From the NCBI RefSeq assembly GCF_000002235.5, contig NW_022145611.1, forward strand, positions 8,872,242 through 8,936,241: a stretch of 64,000 nucleotides of DNA. The letters are read 5' to 3'. Below, piece by piece: positions 12,163 through 23,682 of this stretch (positions within the stretch are counted from its first letter, which is position 1; each line of letters opens with the position of its first letter). Both the position numbers and the translations under genes were made by a program. This DNA is from Strongylocentrotus purpuratus. Taxonomy: Eukaryota; Echinodermata; Echinoidea; Camarodonta; Strongylocentrotidae. The notes below the pieces were generated by a model. It was not told the origin of the DNA. It made no database searches and saw only the letters and a list, made by a program, of their open reading frames with translations.

Positions 12163-13377
12163 CAATACTTTGTAGTTAGAAGCATTATGCATAGTAATCA
12201 AAGGAATGTGGTATTAAAAGCTAAAAATGAATTAAACAATCTAAGGGAGTAGTGTTTGTGCGATTATCTGATATTGCTCCTGCAGCATTGCTCCAGGTTT
12301 ATGTATTCAAGATAAAGTTCAGGTTATTGTTGCAATAGGGTTTCAAGCAAGTGTAGGGTTAAGGCAAGGTTTAATGTAAGGTCGGGGATTGAAGTTGATG
12401 AGTGTAAGATATTGAATGCAGTGCTACTGTCATCAAGGCGTCATAAATGCTGTCATTCTCCCTCTGGTTAAACTTATTCATGTTGACTTATCTTGCTTAT
12501 CAGCCACATTTCCGCTTCCCTTTAAAAACCATGATGTGGTGTAACTTGTCCTCATGATGAGTAATGACATTTAACAACAGAAAGTTCTCGTATGAACCAA
12601 AGAGGGAAGCAGTGAGGCAAACAGAATTGCTTTTTAAATTTTTTTTTTTTTAATGTTTTTGCTTTAAAAAAAACCCATTCTCCACGTGCATTACCTTTGA
12701 TATTTGTACCTTTTTTTAATGCTTTATTTGCTATTCATCGAAACGCTAGATTGCATTATTGTCTCGTTGGCATATTTATACTGTACATGAGATAAAAGAC
12801 AGTGGCAGCCCACCGTTTGTTCCATTAGTTGAACAAAGCAGGAAAAGTGTGAAAGAAATGCAATATTCCACCATAGTGCATTTCTGAGTAAGTGAAAAGT
12901 ATGCCAAACAAATCGCACCTACATTATACCAATCTATGGCACTAATTGTACTGTGATGTTGTAGGCCTTTTTGAAATGTCATCTTTGTTAAAGTTGCATG
13001 TAGAATTTCTGCCCATTTCCCCCATGGTCATTATTTATTATCTTTCCGTTCCATCGCTCCACTCAAACTTCTGAAGTAGGTTATTTAGATATATGTCATT
13101 TTTTGTTAACTTCCATGTGAAATTTTCATCTATTTCCCCTTATGTAGGTCATCTTATCTTTTCTTTGCATCAATGTTCTGGAGCATTTCCTGCTTGTGTG
13201 ATAATACCAGAAACTAACATGCAAGGTTGCAATAAAAGTCTTGCATTGAAGTAATGCTTGGCCTTATCTGAAAAGAAATTATCCAGAACATATTTTTGAG
13301 TGAAATTATGAAACAAAATCTCTCTATTTTGATGGTAATCTTGTGCTTTCTAAAGATAACTTGAGTGTCTTTTCTCT
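12163..13377. other. non-coding
   Basis: No exon, RNA gene or clear repeat seen. Short T/A homopolymers lie at about 12630-12720. Confidence 0.45.
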
Positions 13378-13890
13378 GGCGATGATATTAAGATCTGTAA
13401 TCCCCTTAAGGAGACGAAGGAGGGGGTGGGTAAGAGGCAAGATGAGATCTTTTGATGAAGGCAGAGATATTGGATAGTTGGTAAATAGAGTGTATTGTGT
13501 GATTATGCCTAAAAGGAGAAGGAGGGGGTGGGTGAGATTAAGATCTTCTATAAAGAGATAAATATTAGATAGTTGGTAAATAGAGTGTATTATGTGGTTA
13601 GGCATTAAAGGCAAAGAAGGAGGGAGGTGGTCATATTAGATCTGTTACGAAGACATAAATGTTAACTAGTCGTTGAATAGATAGAGCGTATCATGTGAAT
13701 ATGCCTCAACGGAGAAGTCGGGTTTGTAAGATTATATATCTTATATCAAACTTGAATATTAGATAGTTGATAAGTAGAGTATATTGGGTGAAAAGGCTTT
13801 ATAGAAGGAGAAGGTGGTCGAGGTTATATTTTTTTTGAAGACATGAATATTGGATAATTGGTGAAGAGAGTGGATGGGTTGCCACGGTAA
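13378..13890. repeat. degenerate ~95-bp tandem array, five units
   Basis: The landmark GATAGTTGGTAAATAGAGTG (or a close variant) recurs at about 13473, 13568, 13665, 13762 and 13853, giving spacings of 95, 97, 97 and 91 bp. Between landmarks each unit has a GGAGAAGGAGGGGGTGGG-like purine stretch. The 96-residue minus-strand frame over it is repeat translation, not a gene. Confidence 0.85.
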
Positions 13891-13939
13891 CTGTCTAGTC
13901 ACTCTATCCGACTCCCACCTGCTTGTAAAGAAGACTTTT

Positions 13940-13975
13940 GCAATAAAGCCCTTGCTTTTATAACGGCTTTATTGC
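13940..13975. repeat. perfect 11-bp inverted repeat
   Basis: GCAATAAAGCC at 13940-13950 and GGCTTTATTGC at 13965-13975 are exact complements with a 14-bp loop. Function unknown. Confidence 0.7.
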
Positions 13976-15324
13976 GGACAACGGACATTTACCTGAGACC
14001 TACATTTCTACTTTGCACATAATTTTGTGTGTGTCTCCTGATATGTAGAGGCAGATTGGATGTAAAAAGTGACAGCAAATTACTATTACAGCTCCTGTCA
14101 GCTCTAATTTCATAACAAGAAAGTCAGATTTGATACCGAATATTGATTTTTGCAGAACATTTCCTGTGAAACTCTAAATTTTGAAGAAAACTGTTTCAAT
14201 GTTAAAAGTATTGTTGGCAAACTCTTCTATTTACATAGTGTTCCTGTAAAAAATATTTTAAAATGTGTACAATTTAGAATGAGAACATTTTGCTTCCTCC
14301 ATCCAATTAGATATCATACATAATGACTACTGATACAATATCTTTGATCAGTTATCAAATTTCCACTCGGGTCCACAAATTAGGTCTTGGGTGTTGCAGA
14401 AAAAAAATGGGGCATGAATTGAGGGAAGTCATGATATAATGTTGTATTTTTAGTATGCCACATTCACACTAAATCACATGAAAATGATTGTGGTGGCCAA
14501 ATAAAACTGTGTTATGTGTAAATGAATGATAGTGGTGGTGGAAAAGCTGGGTGCAACAATGGCCCCTATAAATCAAACTTGCTTTATATTTCCATGTTAT
14601 AAGGTGCAAAACTTGGAAGTGAATAATGCTTATGTCATTGTATTTGCCCCTACATGCTCCTTTTAAAAGCCGCTTACTTCATCAAGTGTGAGCGGGATTT
14701 ATGCTTAAGCTCTCATTAAAATTATAAACAGCCTACACCTTTCCATCTTGTAGGATTTACTGCATGATCTTTATTCATCAAAACACCTTTCGTTAGCATA
14801 CAATGTACATGTCCTGACACATTGCAGAAAGAATAAGGGGCCAATATTACACCTGCCATTTAGCCCAGTATTTCATCTGCCGAGTATTAGATTGCATGTC
14901 ACAGCAGTCAAGGGTGGAATTAAGACTGACATGTCCTTTTCATGTTGCCAATTGAAGGTAATACATTATTAAAAAATCTCACATGATCGGTAAAGCCCTG
15001 TCAGATCTGGGAGGATTAAAGGCATGTCAGGTGTTTTTGAGTTCACCGTTTAGTAGGTGAATTGTACAAGTTGTCTTCAAACTATTCAAAACATTATACA
15101 GATATATAAAAAGTAATTTTGATTCGAAGATCTTTAATTATTCATTTTGTTCATAATTCCGATTGAATACAGAGAAGGGTCATAACCTTAGGAATATTTT
15201 CTCTCAGCATGATACTAGGGTTATTTCAAGTTAACCTGATTAAAGAAATCTATAAATGTTTATCCAAGTTTAGGCGTACTCAATACCACACAGTGCCTTT
15301 GCCAATATGAATGATAGAAATGTA
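13976..15324. other. non-coding
   Basis: No gene seen. Confidence 0.45.
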
Positions 15325-15392
15325 ATCTGTTGAGAGCCAGAAAGGGATTGATTCTGTCTCAAAAGCCAACGCCTGTCTGCCTCTCACCAGAT
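15325..15392. repeat. hairpin repeat, copy 3
   Basis: The left arm begins ATCTGTTGAGAGCCAGAAAG and the right arm ends with the complement of ATCTGGTGAGAGGCAGACAG, so about 27 bp pair with few mismatches. This is among the best-preserved copies of the family. Confidence 0.75.
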
Positions 15393-15418
15393 GAAGTAGT
15401 GCATAAGAGAGAGATCTA

Positions 15419-15566
15419 GACCCTGTTTCCCAAAGCCTTTTTTCAATGACAAATGACAAAAACCAGTGACAAATCTGCTGATAACCAATGAGAAGCAAGG
15501 ATTTCAGTAGCTTATAACAAAAACTGTCATTTGTCACCGATGACAAGTTTTGTGAAACGCCCCCCA
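15419..15566. mobile_element. MITE-like fold-back element
   Basis: The left end CCCTGTTTCCCAAAG and, further in, TGACAAATGACA match the complement of the right end (GGCGTTTCACAAAA ... TGACAAATGACA). It is about 148 bp and non-coding. Its ends resemble those of the element at 56839-57148 (GTGTTTCACAAAG). Confidence 0.6.
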
Positions 15567-15898
15567 GTGCTATATGCTATATTCACATCTTGCTTAGATA
15601 GCAATGAATTGATTTTATTTTTTATTTATTTATTTTAAAATATTTATACAAGATGACAATATCAGCCAAACCTGTTTTTCACATTGGTCCTGTGAATTAT
15701 TAGCTATGGCCCGAGTCAGAGACACATTGAACACTGAATTTTTTGTGTTTTGATGTGTTAGTTTTTTGTGATCGCCATACATCTGGATCCTATTTATTTT
15801 ACTTGTAAAAGATGGACCACGTTTTGTGATGACTTAGAAGCAAGAATAGCAATTTTTTGCAGGATATATGGTATATTATTAGTAGTGCCCCCCACCCA

Positions 15899-15970
15899 TC
15901 TCTCTCTCCCTCTCTCTTTCTCCCCCCCCCCCCCCCCCCCCTCTCTCTCTCTCCCTCTCTCTCTCTCTCC

Positions 15971-16011
<41 letters not shown>

Positions 16012-16060
16012 TCTCTCCCTCCCTCTTTTTCTCTCATTTTCTTCCTCTTTTACCTCCCCT
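15899..16060. repeat. (CT)n/(C)n microsatellite
   Basis: CT dinucleotides interrupted by about 20 consecutive C. Long Ser/Leu/Pro frames on + and Arg/Glu frames on - are artefacts. Confidence 0.95.
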
Positions 16061-16354
16061 TTCCCCTCTATGTATATAATAACAATAATGACTATTTGTA
16101 AAGCGCCATATCCATTTCGCAAAAAAAAAAGCTTGAGGCGCTGAGAGTGTACGTGAAAAAATTAGACTATAATAAGATGTAAATTGCATACAGAGTACAT
16201 GAACAATATAATTAAGAAAGAAACAGAGTGCATAGAAGAAATGAGTTGACATAAATTTACACTAAGGAAGTAATACATGAATAACATAGATGAAATGTGT
16301 GAGATACGAAATAACCATGTGGATCTTTGTCTCTCTCTACCTCAAATTTCTATA

Positions 16355-16740
16355 CCTTATTTTCTCTTTCTCTTTCTTTCTTCCTTTTTTCCTTTTTTCC
16401 TTTTTTCCTTTTTCCTTTTTTCTTTCTTTTTTCTTCCTTTTTTCCTTTTTTCTTTCTTTTTTCTTCCTTTTTTTTTTTTCTTTTTTTTTTCTTTCTTTTT
16501 TCTTCCTTTTTTTCTTCTTTTTTCTTCCTTTTTTTCCCCTCCCCTTTCTTCTCCCCTTTCTTTTTTTTTCTTTCTCCTCTTTCTTTCTTACCTATTTTTT
16601 CTTTCTTTATCCTCTTTCTTTCTCTCTTCCTTCTCTCTCTTTATGTTTTTATCTGTCTGTCTGTATGTCTCTGTGTCTGTCTCTCTCTCTCTCTCTCTGT
16701 CTCCCTCTCTGCCTGTTTCCTGGTCTCTGTCATTCATTGT
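16355..16740. repeat. long T/C-rich low-complexity tract
   Basis: Nearly pure pyrimidine on the + strand (TTTTTCC and TTTCTTCC units, then CT and CTGT). Three overlapping Phe/Ser/Leu open frames of 160-193 residues are repeat translation. Confidence 0.95.
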
Positions 16741-18194
16741 CTTTCTCTTCCTCTTCCCCTCTGCATTCATAACAACTTGTGGCCGTACACAGGATATCAA
16801 GTTCACCTTAAGACCACCGTTTTAAGATCTCGAGTAAAGTCTATTTCGGGAAATCAGAGTTGTAATTCAACCCCTCCAACAGATGAGCTCGAAAAAGCAA
16901 ATCAATAGAGCGGCAACAAACACCGGGGAGGCATGTGAGATCTTTAATGGTGACGGAAGATCATTCTTAAGATGTGCATACACTCTCAGCTAGTTTACTG
17001 TGTATCAAATAACCTTTTATCGAGGCTAAGAATAATTTGTGACGACTCTTCTTCTTTTTTATTCTCATTTGGAAGAATATCTTAGTAGAAATGCCATATG
17101 AAAAGGGTTGTTCTTGAAAAAGCTGTCAAATATTGAAATAGTATTAAAAATAATTTAAAATTTTCAACCAAATTCTAAATATTTGTGAAGTTTTTTTTTG
17201 TGGTTTTGAGCAAGATTTAGTGGAGATTTAGTCAGTCTTGTGGAAATTTGAATGATTCAAAAAATGTATAATTCACAATATTGCCATTTGCTACATAATC
17301 AACCCTTCATAATAACTTGTAGTCAGTTGTTGTTTTTTAAGTCAAATCGCATGACCATTACTCAATAACATCTTTAAACGAGAAGGCGTACATTGAACAA
17401 TAAAAAAATTGTACATGGCACTGTCCACTGAAAACTTAATTGCAGTTATCGCGATTGACATTAAAATTACATGCTTGCTCTTAATTTAGAGCAGTGCGGC
17501 TAAGACCGTCATGATTCGATGTGCCAGATATACATGTTTGTCCTGGCATCGGTAAACTTTGCTTTTTAAAGGTTACTGTCGTATCGTGAGAAAGCAAAAG
17601 AAAGGAGAGGGGGCTATCAAGAGAGCCCAAAATGGTTTCATAGAGTAGGCCAACACTCAAGCATGCGGGTATCAAACTTCTGGCAATTTCCGTTTCCATG
17701 GCGACAGCACATCCGCTTTATTTGCACTGAACAACAGCGCGGTGTAATAAAGCGGAGAGTGTATTTGTCAAACGTTTAAATGTGTTTTCCGTAGCGAATG
17801 ATCTTTTGACCTAGACGACGTACCTGATTTCGATGGCCCCAGGTAATGTCGGTGAATGTGTTTCTTAGAGATTTTTCATGATGATGTAGTTCGATAGGCT
17901 TTTTTACATGGAGATTTTGTCCCAAAGGAAATTTGAGCATCGAGCATAGACTGTTGAAGAGTAATTCATGGATGGAATCGTATCTGTCATTTTGCTAGTA
18001 ATAGGCATTTACATGCTGCAGTTTGTGGAAAGGGATAATAGAGGAAAAAGAAGTTCTTTGATACTTCTTTTCGAGAAGAAATTAAATTTTGCATTTTATT
18101 TTATGGTGTCACACATATTTTTGAGTGATAAAGTTATTGCTTGAGGATTGCTTAACCTGGCTGCTAAGAAATCTTGTATATACTTTTAAGTAAG
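16741..18194. other. non-coding with one small hairpin
   Basis: No gene seen. 17712-17756 holds an 11-bp perfect inverted repeat, TCCGCTTTATT and AATAAAGCGGA, with a 23-bp loop. 17080-17365 shows weak resemblance to the repeat at 36641-37080. Confidence 0.45.
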
Positions 18195-18338
18195 CAACCA
18201 GGGGACTAACAGCTTTAAGTCCTCTCCGAGGGACTTGGTAATGAGAATTCAAATCTTACCAATGGGCACGATTGCATCCTGGTTTCGAACCCTGGACCTC
18301 TGGGTTACGAGACCACTGCTCTACCACTGAGCCATCAT
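18195..18338 (-). mobile_element. tRNA-derived SINE (tRNA-Thr-like head)
   Basis: The minus strand reads a tRNA-like head: A box TGGCTCAGTGGTAG (plus 18320-18333), an anticodon-arm-like CTCGTAAC, and B box GGTTCGAAACC (plus 18281-18291). A body follows with a small internal stem, AGTCCCTCGGAGAGGACT. The spacing of the two boxes fits an RNA polymerase III promoter. The body beyond the tRNA part marks it as a SINE and not a tRNA gene. It is a different family from 1462 and 29212. Confidence 0.8.
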
Positions 18339-18724
18339 GTAGTTCGCTTTACCCAATTTTCTTTTTTTCACTACAGTACCCACATTGATGCGAAATGTAT
18401 TTTTGGTGTGAGTCTGAAGAGGAAAAAATAAGTTGAAATGCATAAATTCAAAAAACAATTTGTCAAATCTTCATTTGCAATTTCCAATTACCGGTAATGC
18501 TTGTACATTCATGAATGCTCCAGTAGCCACATTCGTCCAATTCATGCATTTAAGCTTGTCATAAAATCATGAATGTGACATGGTAGAATCTAATCTCATG
18601 GTCTATTTATTTCACTGAATGTATCAAATGTATTTCCTTTTGGACAGATAGATTATCAGATGGCAGTTTAAATTATGTGTGAATAATTTCCCCTTATAGA
18701 ATAATGATCTATAAATCATAATTG

Positions 18725-18927
18725 ATAGAGAGATAGAGAGAGAGGAAGAAACACACACAGGGAGATGGAGAGAAAGGGACAGGAAGGAGAAAGAGAAAAA
18801 GGAGGAGAATTAATGAGAAAGATGGATGTGTAAAGAGTGAGAGGGGCAGAGACATAGACAATGAGGAAGAGATGGAGACAAAGGAGATGGCTGTGTGTGA
18901 GAGCGAGAGGGAGAGCGAGAGAGAGAC

Positions 18928-18962
<35 letters not shown>
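18725..18962. repeat. GA-rich microsatellite
   Basis: Purine-rich throughout, ending in about 28 bp of pure GA. Confidence 0.95.
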
Positions 18963-18964
<2 letters not shown>

Positions 18965-20365
18965 TTAGAAAACTTTCATAGAAACTGGGTCGTCCATTTT
19001 TATCATATTTCATCTGAGTTATGTTGATGAATTAGTGTTGAGACATAGAGGAGAGATTTAAAACAGCACTCATCTAGGCTTCCACATATTTCATACTCCT
19101 TTCACCGTTCTTTCATTTTATCCTTCTCTTGTTCTCTCCAGTTGGTTCTCTTCTTTCTGTGGACATTCTGTCTCTCATCCCTTTCTCCATCATTCAGTAA
19201 ATTTATCTTGAGGAAACTGATAATTTCATGAATGCTTCTCTGATTACTTTTATAGCATAGTTCTGCATTTTTCTTTTGGATATTACCACTTGCAGCTATC
19301 TAAAACTTAGCTCTTGAAGAAAATTTCATTTTTCATTCCAACATCACAACTTATCATCAATTTTATCATAGTAAATTACAGGTTAATTAGCATATTTTTA
19401 TTTGTAACTTTTGCTGCTATGTTAGCGTAGGTTTTTAGAAAGCACCATCAGTCTTGTCAAAATCATTCAAGAAAATTATTTAATAATAGGGAAATTCATC
19501 AGACATATATCTGCAACTGTAGTTTGATATTGGGCATCTTTACTTCTTTTTTGTCATCAAACAAAAACCATTTGGTACATGAAGAACAAGATTTTGTGAG
19601 AAAAATATCTTTGTAATTTTGTAATACCCAATCAATATCCTATACTCCTCAAGCAAGTATGATATCCATAAAACTAGCAACATGTGCCCATCGTTTCACC
19701 CGTCGTTTTTACCCACGTCACCATCGCAGGGCCGAAGAACTCCACATCGTCATCCAAATATACCCAGCTTCTGAATATTTGGCATACTTGGCGTCGGGGC
19801 AATTTTCTTGTAGGATTTGTTTGTTGGGCGGCAAGGAGGATACGCAAGTGAAATATGACACCAGCCACACTGTCTGTGATGAGTTCAAATTCAACAGGAG
19901 AAAGAAGGGAAATAGACGGCAATCGGTTGTCATTTGATATTGTTTGCCATTTTGAGAGTATGCTTAAGAGAAGAAGTCAAAACACTTTGCTCTAGAAAGG
20001 AAGTGTCGCTTTTGGACTTGATACAAAGTTTATCTAGAAGTTTATGAGAAGTCAAGTTGACAACTTAGCTTTCATGATGGAAGATATTAGAGAGTGCTCG
20101 CCCGTACTTGAAAAGAAGAAAAGGCTAATATTGAAACAGAATTTTCAATTGTGTGTTTATGGTGATTTAAAGAAGGGAGGTGGTTTTCTCAACTGCCTGT
20201 TAGCTCATAATTAAAGCAAGGGTAAACATGTGTGTTTTGTAGGTACCTTGAGCACCTCCTTAGATGGATGTATTCACAGTACATGTATAAATGTAGCTTT
20301 TCTTGTTATTAATAATTACAGTATTTTGCTGTGGCAGTTTTATCCCAGCAGTCAACTGTCTGAAT
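18963..20365. other. non-coding
   Basis: No supported exon. 19690-19930 is open in several frames on both strands and less AT-rich, but it has no recognisable protein and no convincing splice context. Confidence 0.4.
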
Positions 20366-20371
20366 GGAACT

Positions 20372-20497
20372 CAGGGATGCCAGTTTTCAGGCCCTGGCGA
20401 GTTATTTTCAGACCATAGTTTAGGCTTTTTTTGTATTCAAAAGAGCCCATTCTAGGTGATTTTCAGGCCCTCTGATCAATTCTAACTGGCATCCCTG
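20372..20497. mobile_element. 126-bp MITE with perfect 14-bp TIRs
   Basis: CAGGGATGCCAGTT at 20372-20385 and AACTGGCATCCCTG at 20484-20497 are exact inverted repeats. They are flanked by a direct duplication GGAACT (20366-20371 and 20498-20503), a 6-bp target-site duplication. The CAGGG terminus recalls hAT elements, but those normally make 8-bp duplications, so the superfamily is left open. No coding capacity. Confidence 0.85.
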
Positions 20498-20503
20498 GGA
20501 ACT

Positions 20504-22325
20504 GCAGTGTGAATCCCTTTGGAGGTGCCTCGAAGCTTGAGGCACACCCAGGCAACATGTAGCTATACATTACAAGTAATCTCGATTTGTATTTCTTATT
20601 AGCTTCTGTGATTGAAGCACACAAATGAGCTCTGCTGCTGTTTTTTGTAAGGGGCCTAGAAATGTTGAAACGCAGTAGAAAAGATGCTCTATAACTTGTT
20701 TTGCAAATGTATTCAGCTCTCTATATCCTACATCACATTTACCATCAGACATCGGGCTATTAACAATGCATCTAGTAGAGATTCATTATTGAGCCATAAA
20801 TTCAAAGCTTGTCCGAAAAGAGGAGGTTTTTCTAGAAAGGATACAATTTAGCAATCTAAAGTTTCCTTCAAACTGTTCCTTCTCCATCTGCTGTCTATAA
20901 CCATCGATATTGATTCTCTCATGATGTGTTGCCAACCACAAGATACAGCACACTGTGGTCACATCAGTCTGTTTTCACGTGGTGTCAACCGACATGGTTC
21001 TGTTTCATAAAACCTGTTACAAAAACAAGTAGCAATAACTGTTATAAGTTACTGAGATTGTGGCATTTGATTACAAGATAAAATTAGCCAATAATGAGCT
21101 TTTAAAATGTGTATCTCACTTTAGACCAAACAGTTCTTAAAACTTATAGCTCTCAACAAGAATTATATAAATTGCCACATTCATTTAAAGCCCTTCTGGT
21201 GATCAACAGAAGATGCCTTCTCAATACCATCAATTCATCACTGTCGTTTACCCACTGGTAATTAATTATACAGCTGCAGCCATTCCACTATTGGGTTCAG
21301 TTTGAGGGGTTGTTCATCTTGTATACTCCATACAAGAACGCTAATTTAACTGAAATCGAATCCTCATCGAACAAAATTCACATCCGCCCATTTTTCCTTT
21401 TACTTGCGGGGGCCTCGAACATCAGAAGCTAATTCTATTTGACTCGCGTTTCAAACGGTAATGGCATTCTAGCTCCAAGATAAGGCCCCTCTGGGCGTTC
21501 AACGGAATAATGAATTTTTCTTCGCAAGATGTTCTTGTTTCTTGTTAATTTCTCCCTTTTTTTCAGGCGATGGATGTATTTATGAGGAGGAGCTGGGAGG
21601 AGTTACCCTAATGAGATGGGGGGGGGGGGGAGGGGAGGATGCGGGGCAAGAGTTACCTTTCTCTGCCCTTTCCCCCAAAGTTGTATTGCACTTAGTTGAG
21701 GAAGATTAAAGGTACCATTTAAAGCCCCACTGCACTACTTATAGCTACTTGCGCCCTCTTTATAGCAAACAATGCCTAATCGGTGACCATTGGTCCCCCA
21801 TGATCCTCTTTCTTATGTTGATTGAGAGATAACCACCTGTCCAGTGACTTTGCAGGGAGGTCTAATCCCTCCTTTAAACTAGTACAGATGGGCTTTAACT
21901 CCTTTGGTTCCACCAAGTCATGGAGGATTGTTATACATGAACTTTTACAGTGCAAACTCCAACTTACAGTGCTTATTTCAAACTAAAGTCGGCTTAATGG
22001 CCCATAAAAGTACAAAACAGAATAATGAATATCTCATACCGTATAATATTTACGACCTATTAAGATAATGGAAAAATTTCATTTGCGTTCGCCGTGCATA
22101 CAGCCTTAATTACAGATAATTTTACACCAGGGTAAAGACGGTCGAAACTTTGTTGTTGTCGATACCTCATTGGCCTTCTGGAGCCAAACGGAAGATATAA
22201 ATTGTCATGTCAATGGGCTGCTGCTATTGTCATTCTGCTTTTGTTTAATCTGCTATGTAGACTAAACCCATAAATTAGTTTGTATCAGCCTTTGGACTAT
22301 AGTTGTAAGAAGTACCACAAGAGAG
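20504..22325. other. non-coding
   Basis: No gene seen. A solitary right arm of the hairpin family (GCCCTTCTGG..CAACAGA) lies near 21187-21212, and a second decayed one near 22171-22198. A G-run lies at about 21618-21631. 20998 onward begins CTGTTTCATAAAACCTG, similar to the ends of the TTTCACAAA-type MITEs. Confidence 0.4.
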
Positions 22326-22806
22326 TGCATCGTCAGTTTGGAGCCAGAAGGGTGTTACCTCATATACATTATTACAGAGTAAAAGAGAAGGTTATGAGAA
22401 GGTTGAGTTCTGGGAAGAGGTGAAAAATAATTTGTGAGCGTTATCATTCTTATTATGCAAGTGTGGAATAACATCAGATAAGACATGTTCCCTGAAAAGC
22501 ATGGCTCTTCAAATGCCTTCATATTCTAAATATGTCATGTGACATTGTAAAAGTCCAGGGTAGGATATTTACGCCGCGTGTTTGTGTAGTCCATATACAT
22601 CTTTCTGTGTACAGTGTTTGTAACTTTACCAAGACTTGGTCAAATTTCTTATCATTTTGATGATTCCAGAACCTTGCAATAAACACAAATTCTTATATGC
22701 TAGATGATCAACCTTTTCAGGTGGATTCCACAATGTTTCTTTCACAATGCAATCTCATGACCATAACTCAACTTCATCTTTAACACCCTTCTGGCTCTCA
22801 ACAGAT
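22326..22806. mobile_element. ~480-bp element with hairpin-family arms as TIRs
   Basis: The left end carries GGAGCCAGAAGGGTGTTA at about 22340 and the right end carries its complement TAACACCCTTCTGGCTCTCA at 22781-22800. These are the same arms that sit back to back in the short hairpins. The interior from about 22384 has a diverged relative at 36641-37080. This is either a longer, non-autonomous parent of the hairpins or one hairpin split by a later insertion. No protein-coding capacity. Confidence 0.5.
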
Positions 22807-22948
22807 GATATGGAGATGGCCAGAATACAATGTTTGCCAAAGTACTCAGTGTTTATGATTGCTCCAAAGAAATTGTTTTCACTGGACATTCATATGATAA
22901 TAAGTAGGGTTGAAAATAAGGTCAAATTATCATTTTCTCCTCATTTAA

Positions 22949-23682
22949 GGCCCGGTCACACAGGGAGGACGCATGGGGAACGCACGGCCAGCGCATTGGA
23001 AATTTGCAATTTGGGCCAGTGCGTTGTCGTTCGCTATGCGTGCGTCATCATTCGTTACTCGTTCGTCGAGCGCGCTGGACCAACGCTGGACCAGCGCTAT
23101 GCATGCGTCGTCATTCGCTGAGTGCGTCGGGATTTTTTGAGCATGCTCAAAAACGTGCGCTGAGCTCGACACATGAATATACACGCCAAAGGCACGCCAG
23201 ACATGCGTGGAGCGCGCTAGACCAGCGCCAGACATGCGTGGAGCGCGCTAGACCAGCGCCAGACATACGCGGAGCACACGCCCTGTATACGCACAGCGCG
23301 CTAGCTACACGCCGTGCATTTTGTGTCAGCTCGCTAGCTTTTCCAAAATTATGACAGAAGTTAGGCACACGTTCTTTTCCGATTTCCAATGCGCTGGCCG
23401 TGCGTCGTAGAACGCGGTGCATGCGTGGACCATTCGTCCAGCGCGCTAGCAACACGCTATGCATTCATGGAAGTTAACATCATGTGCGCTCTGTGTACGG
23501 TCTGTATGCGCACTGTATGTGCCCTGTATGCACTCAGCGCGCTAGCAACACGCTATGCATTTGGTGTCAGCTCGCTGTAGCTTCGACAAAAGTTGGGCGC
23601 ACGACAACGCACTGGCCAAAATTGCAAATTTCCAATGCGCTGGCCGTGCGTTCCCCATGCGTCCTCCCTGTGTGACCGGGCC
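22949..23682. mobile_element. 734-bp CpG-rich fold-back element
   Basis: The ends are inverted repeats starting GGCCCGGTCACACAGGGAGG. The first 64 bp are identical between the two ends; after one mismatch another 17 bp match, giving TIRs of about 82-86 bp. The interior is densely CpG-rich and built of GCGCGCTAG, ACACGCTATGCAT and CCAGCGCCAGACATGCGTGG modules in several copies. The flanks are TTAA on the left and TTTA on the right, which would fit a TTAA-type target with one later change, but this is tentative. The open frames of about 100 residues inside are by-products of the repeats. Confidence 0.8.

Noticed and set aside
16277-16908. Phe/Ser/Leu-rich frames up to 193 residues
   Set aside because: Pure translation of a pyrimidine tract; open in three frames at once.
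18270-18338. tRNA-Thr gene
   Set aside because: A and B boxes are present, but the sequence continues into a SINE body and a complete acceptor stem was not seen.
19659-19937. Open frames on both strands in a less AT-rich patch
   Set aside because: No recognisable protein, no convincing acceptor/donor pair matching either frame, and no link to DISP1 N-terminal sequence.
22747-23675. Overlapping frames of about 63-124 residues on both strands
   Set aside because: They lie within the CpG-rich fold-back element and arise from its inverted and tandem modules.
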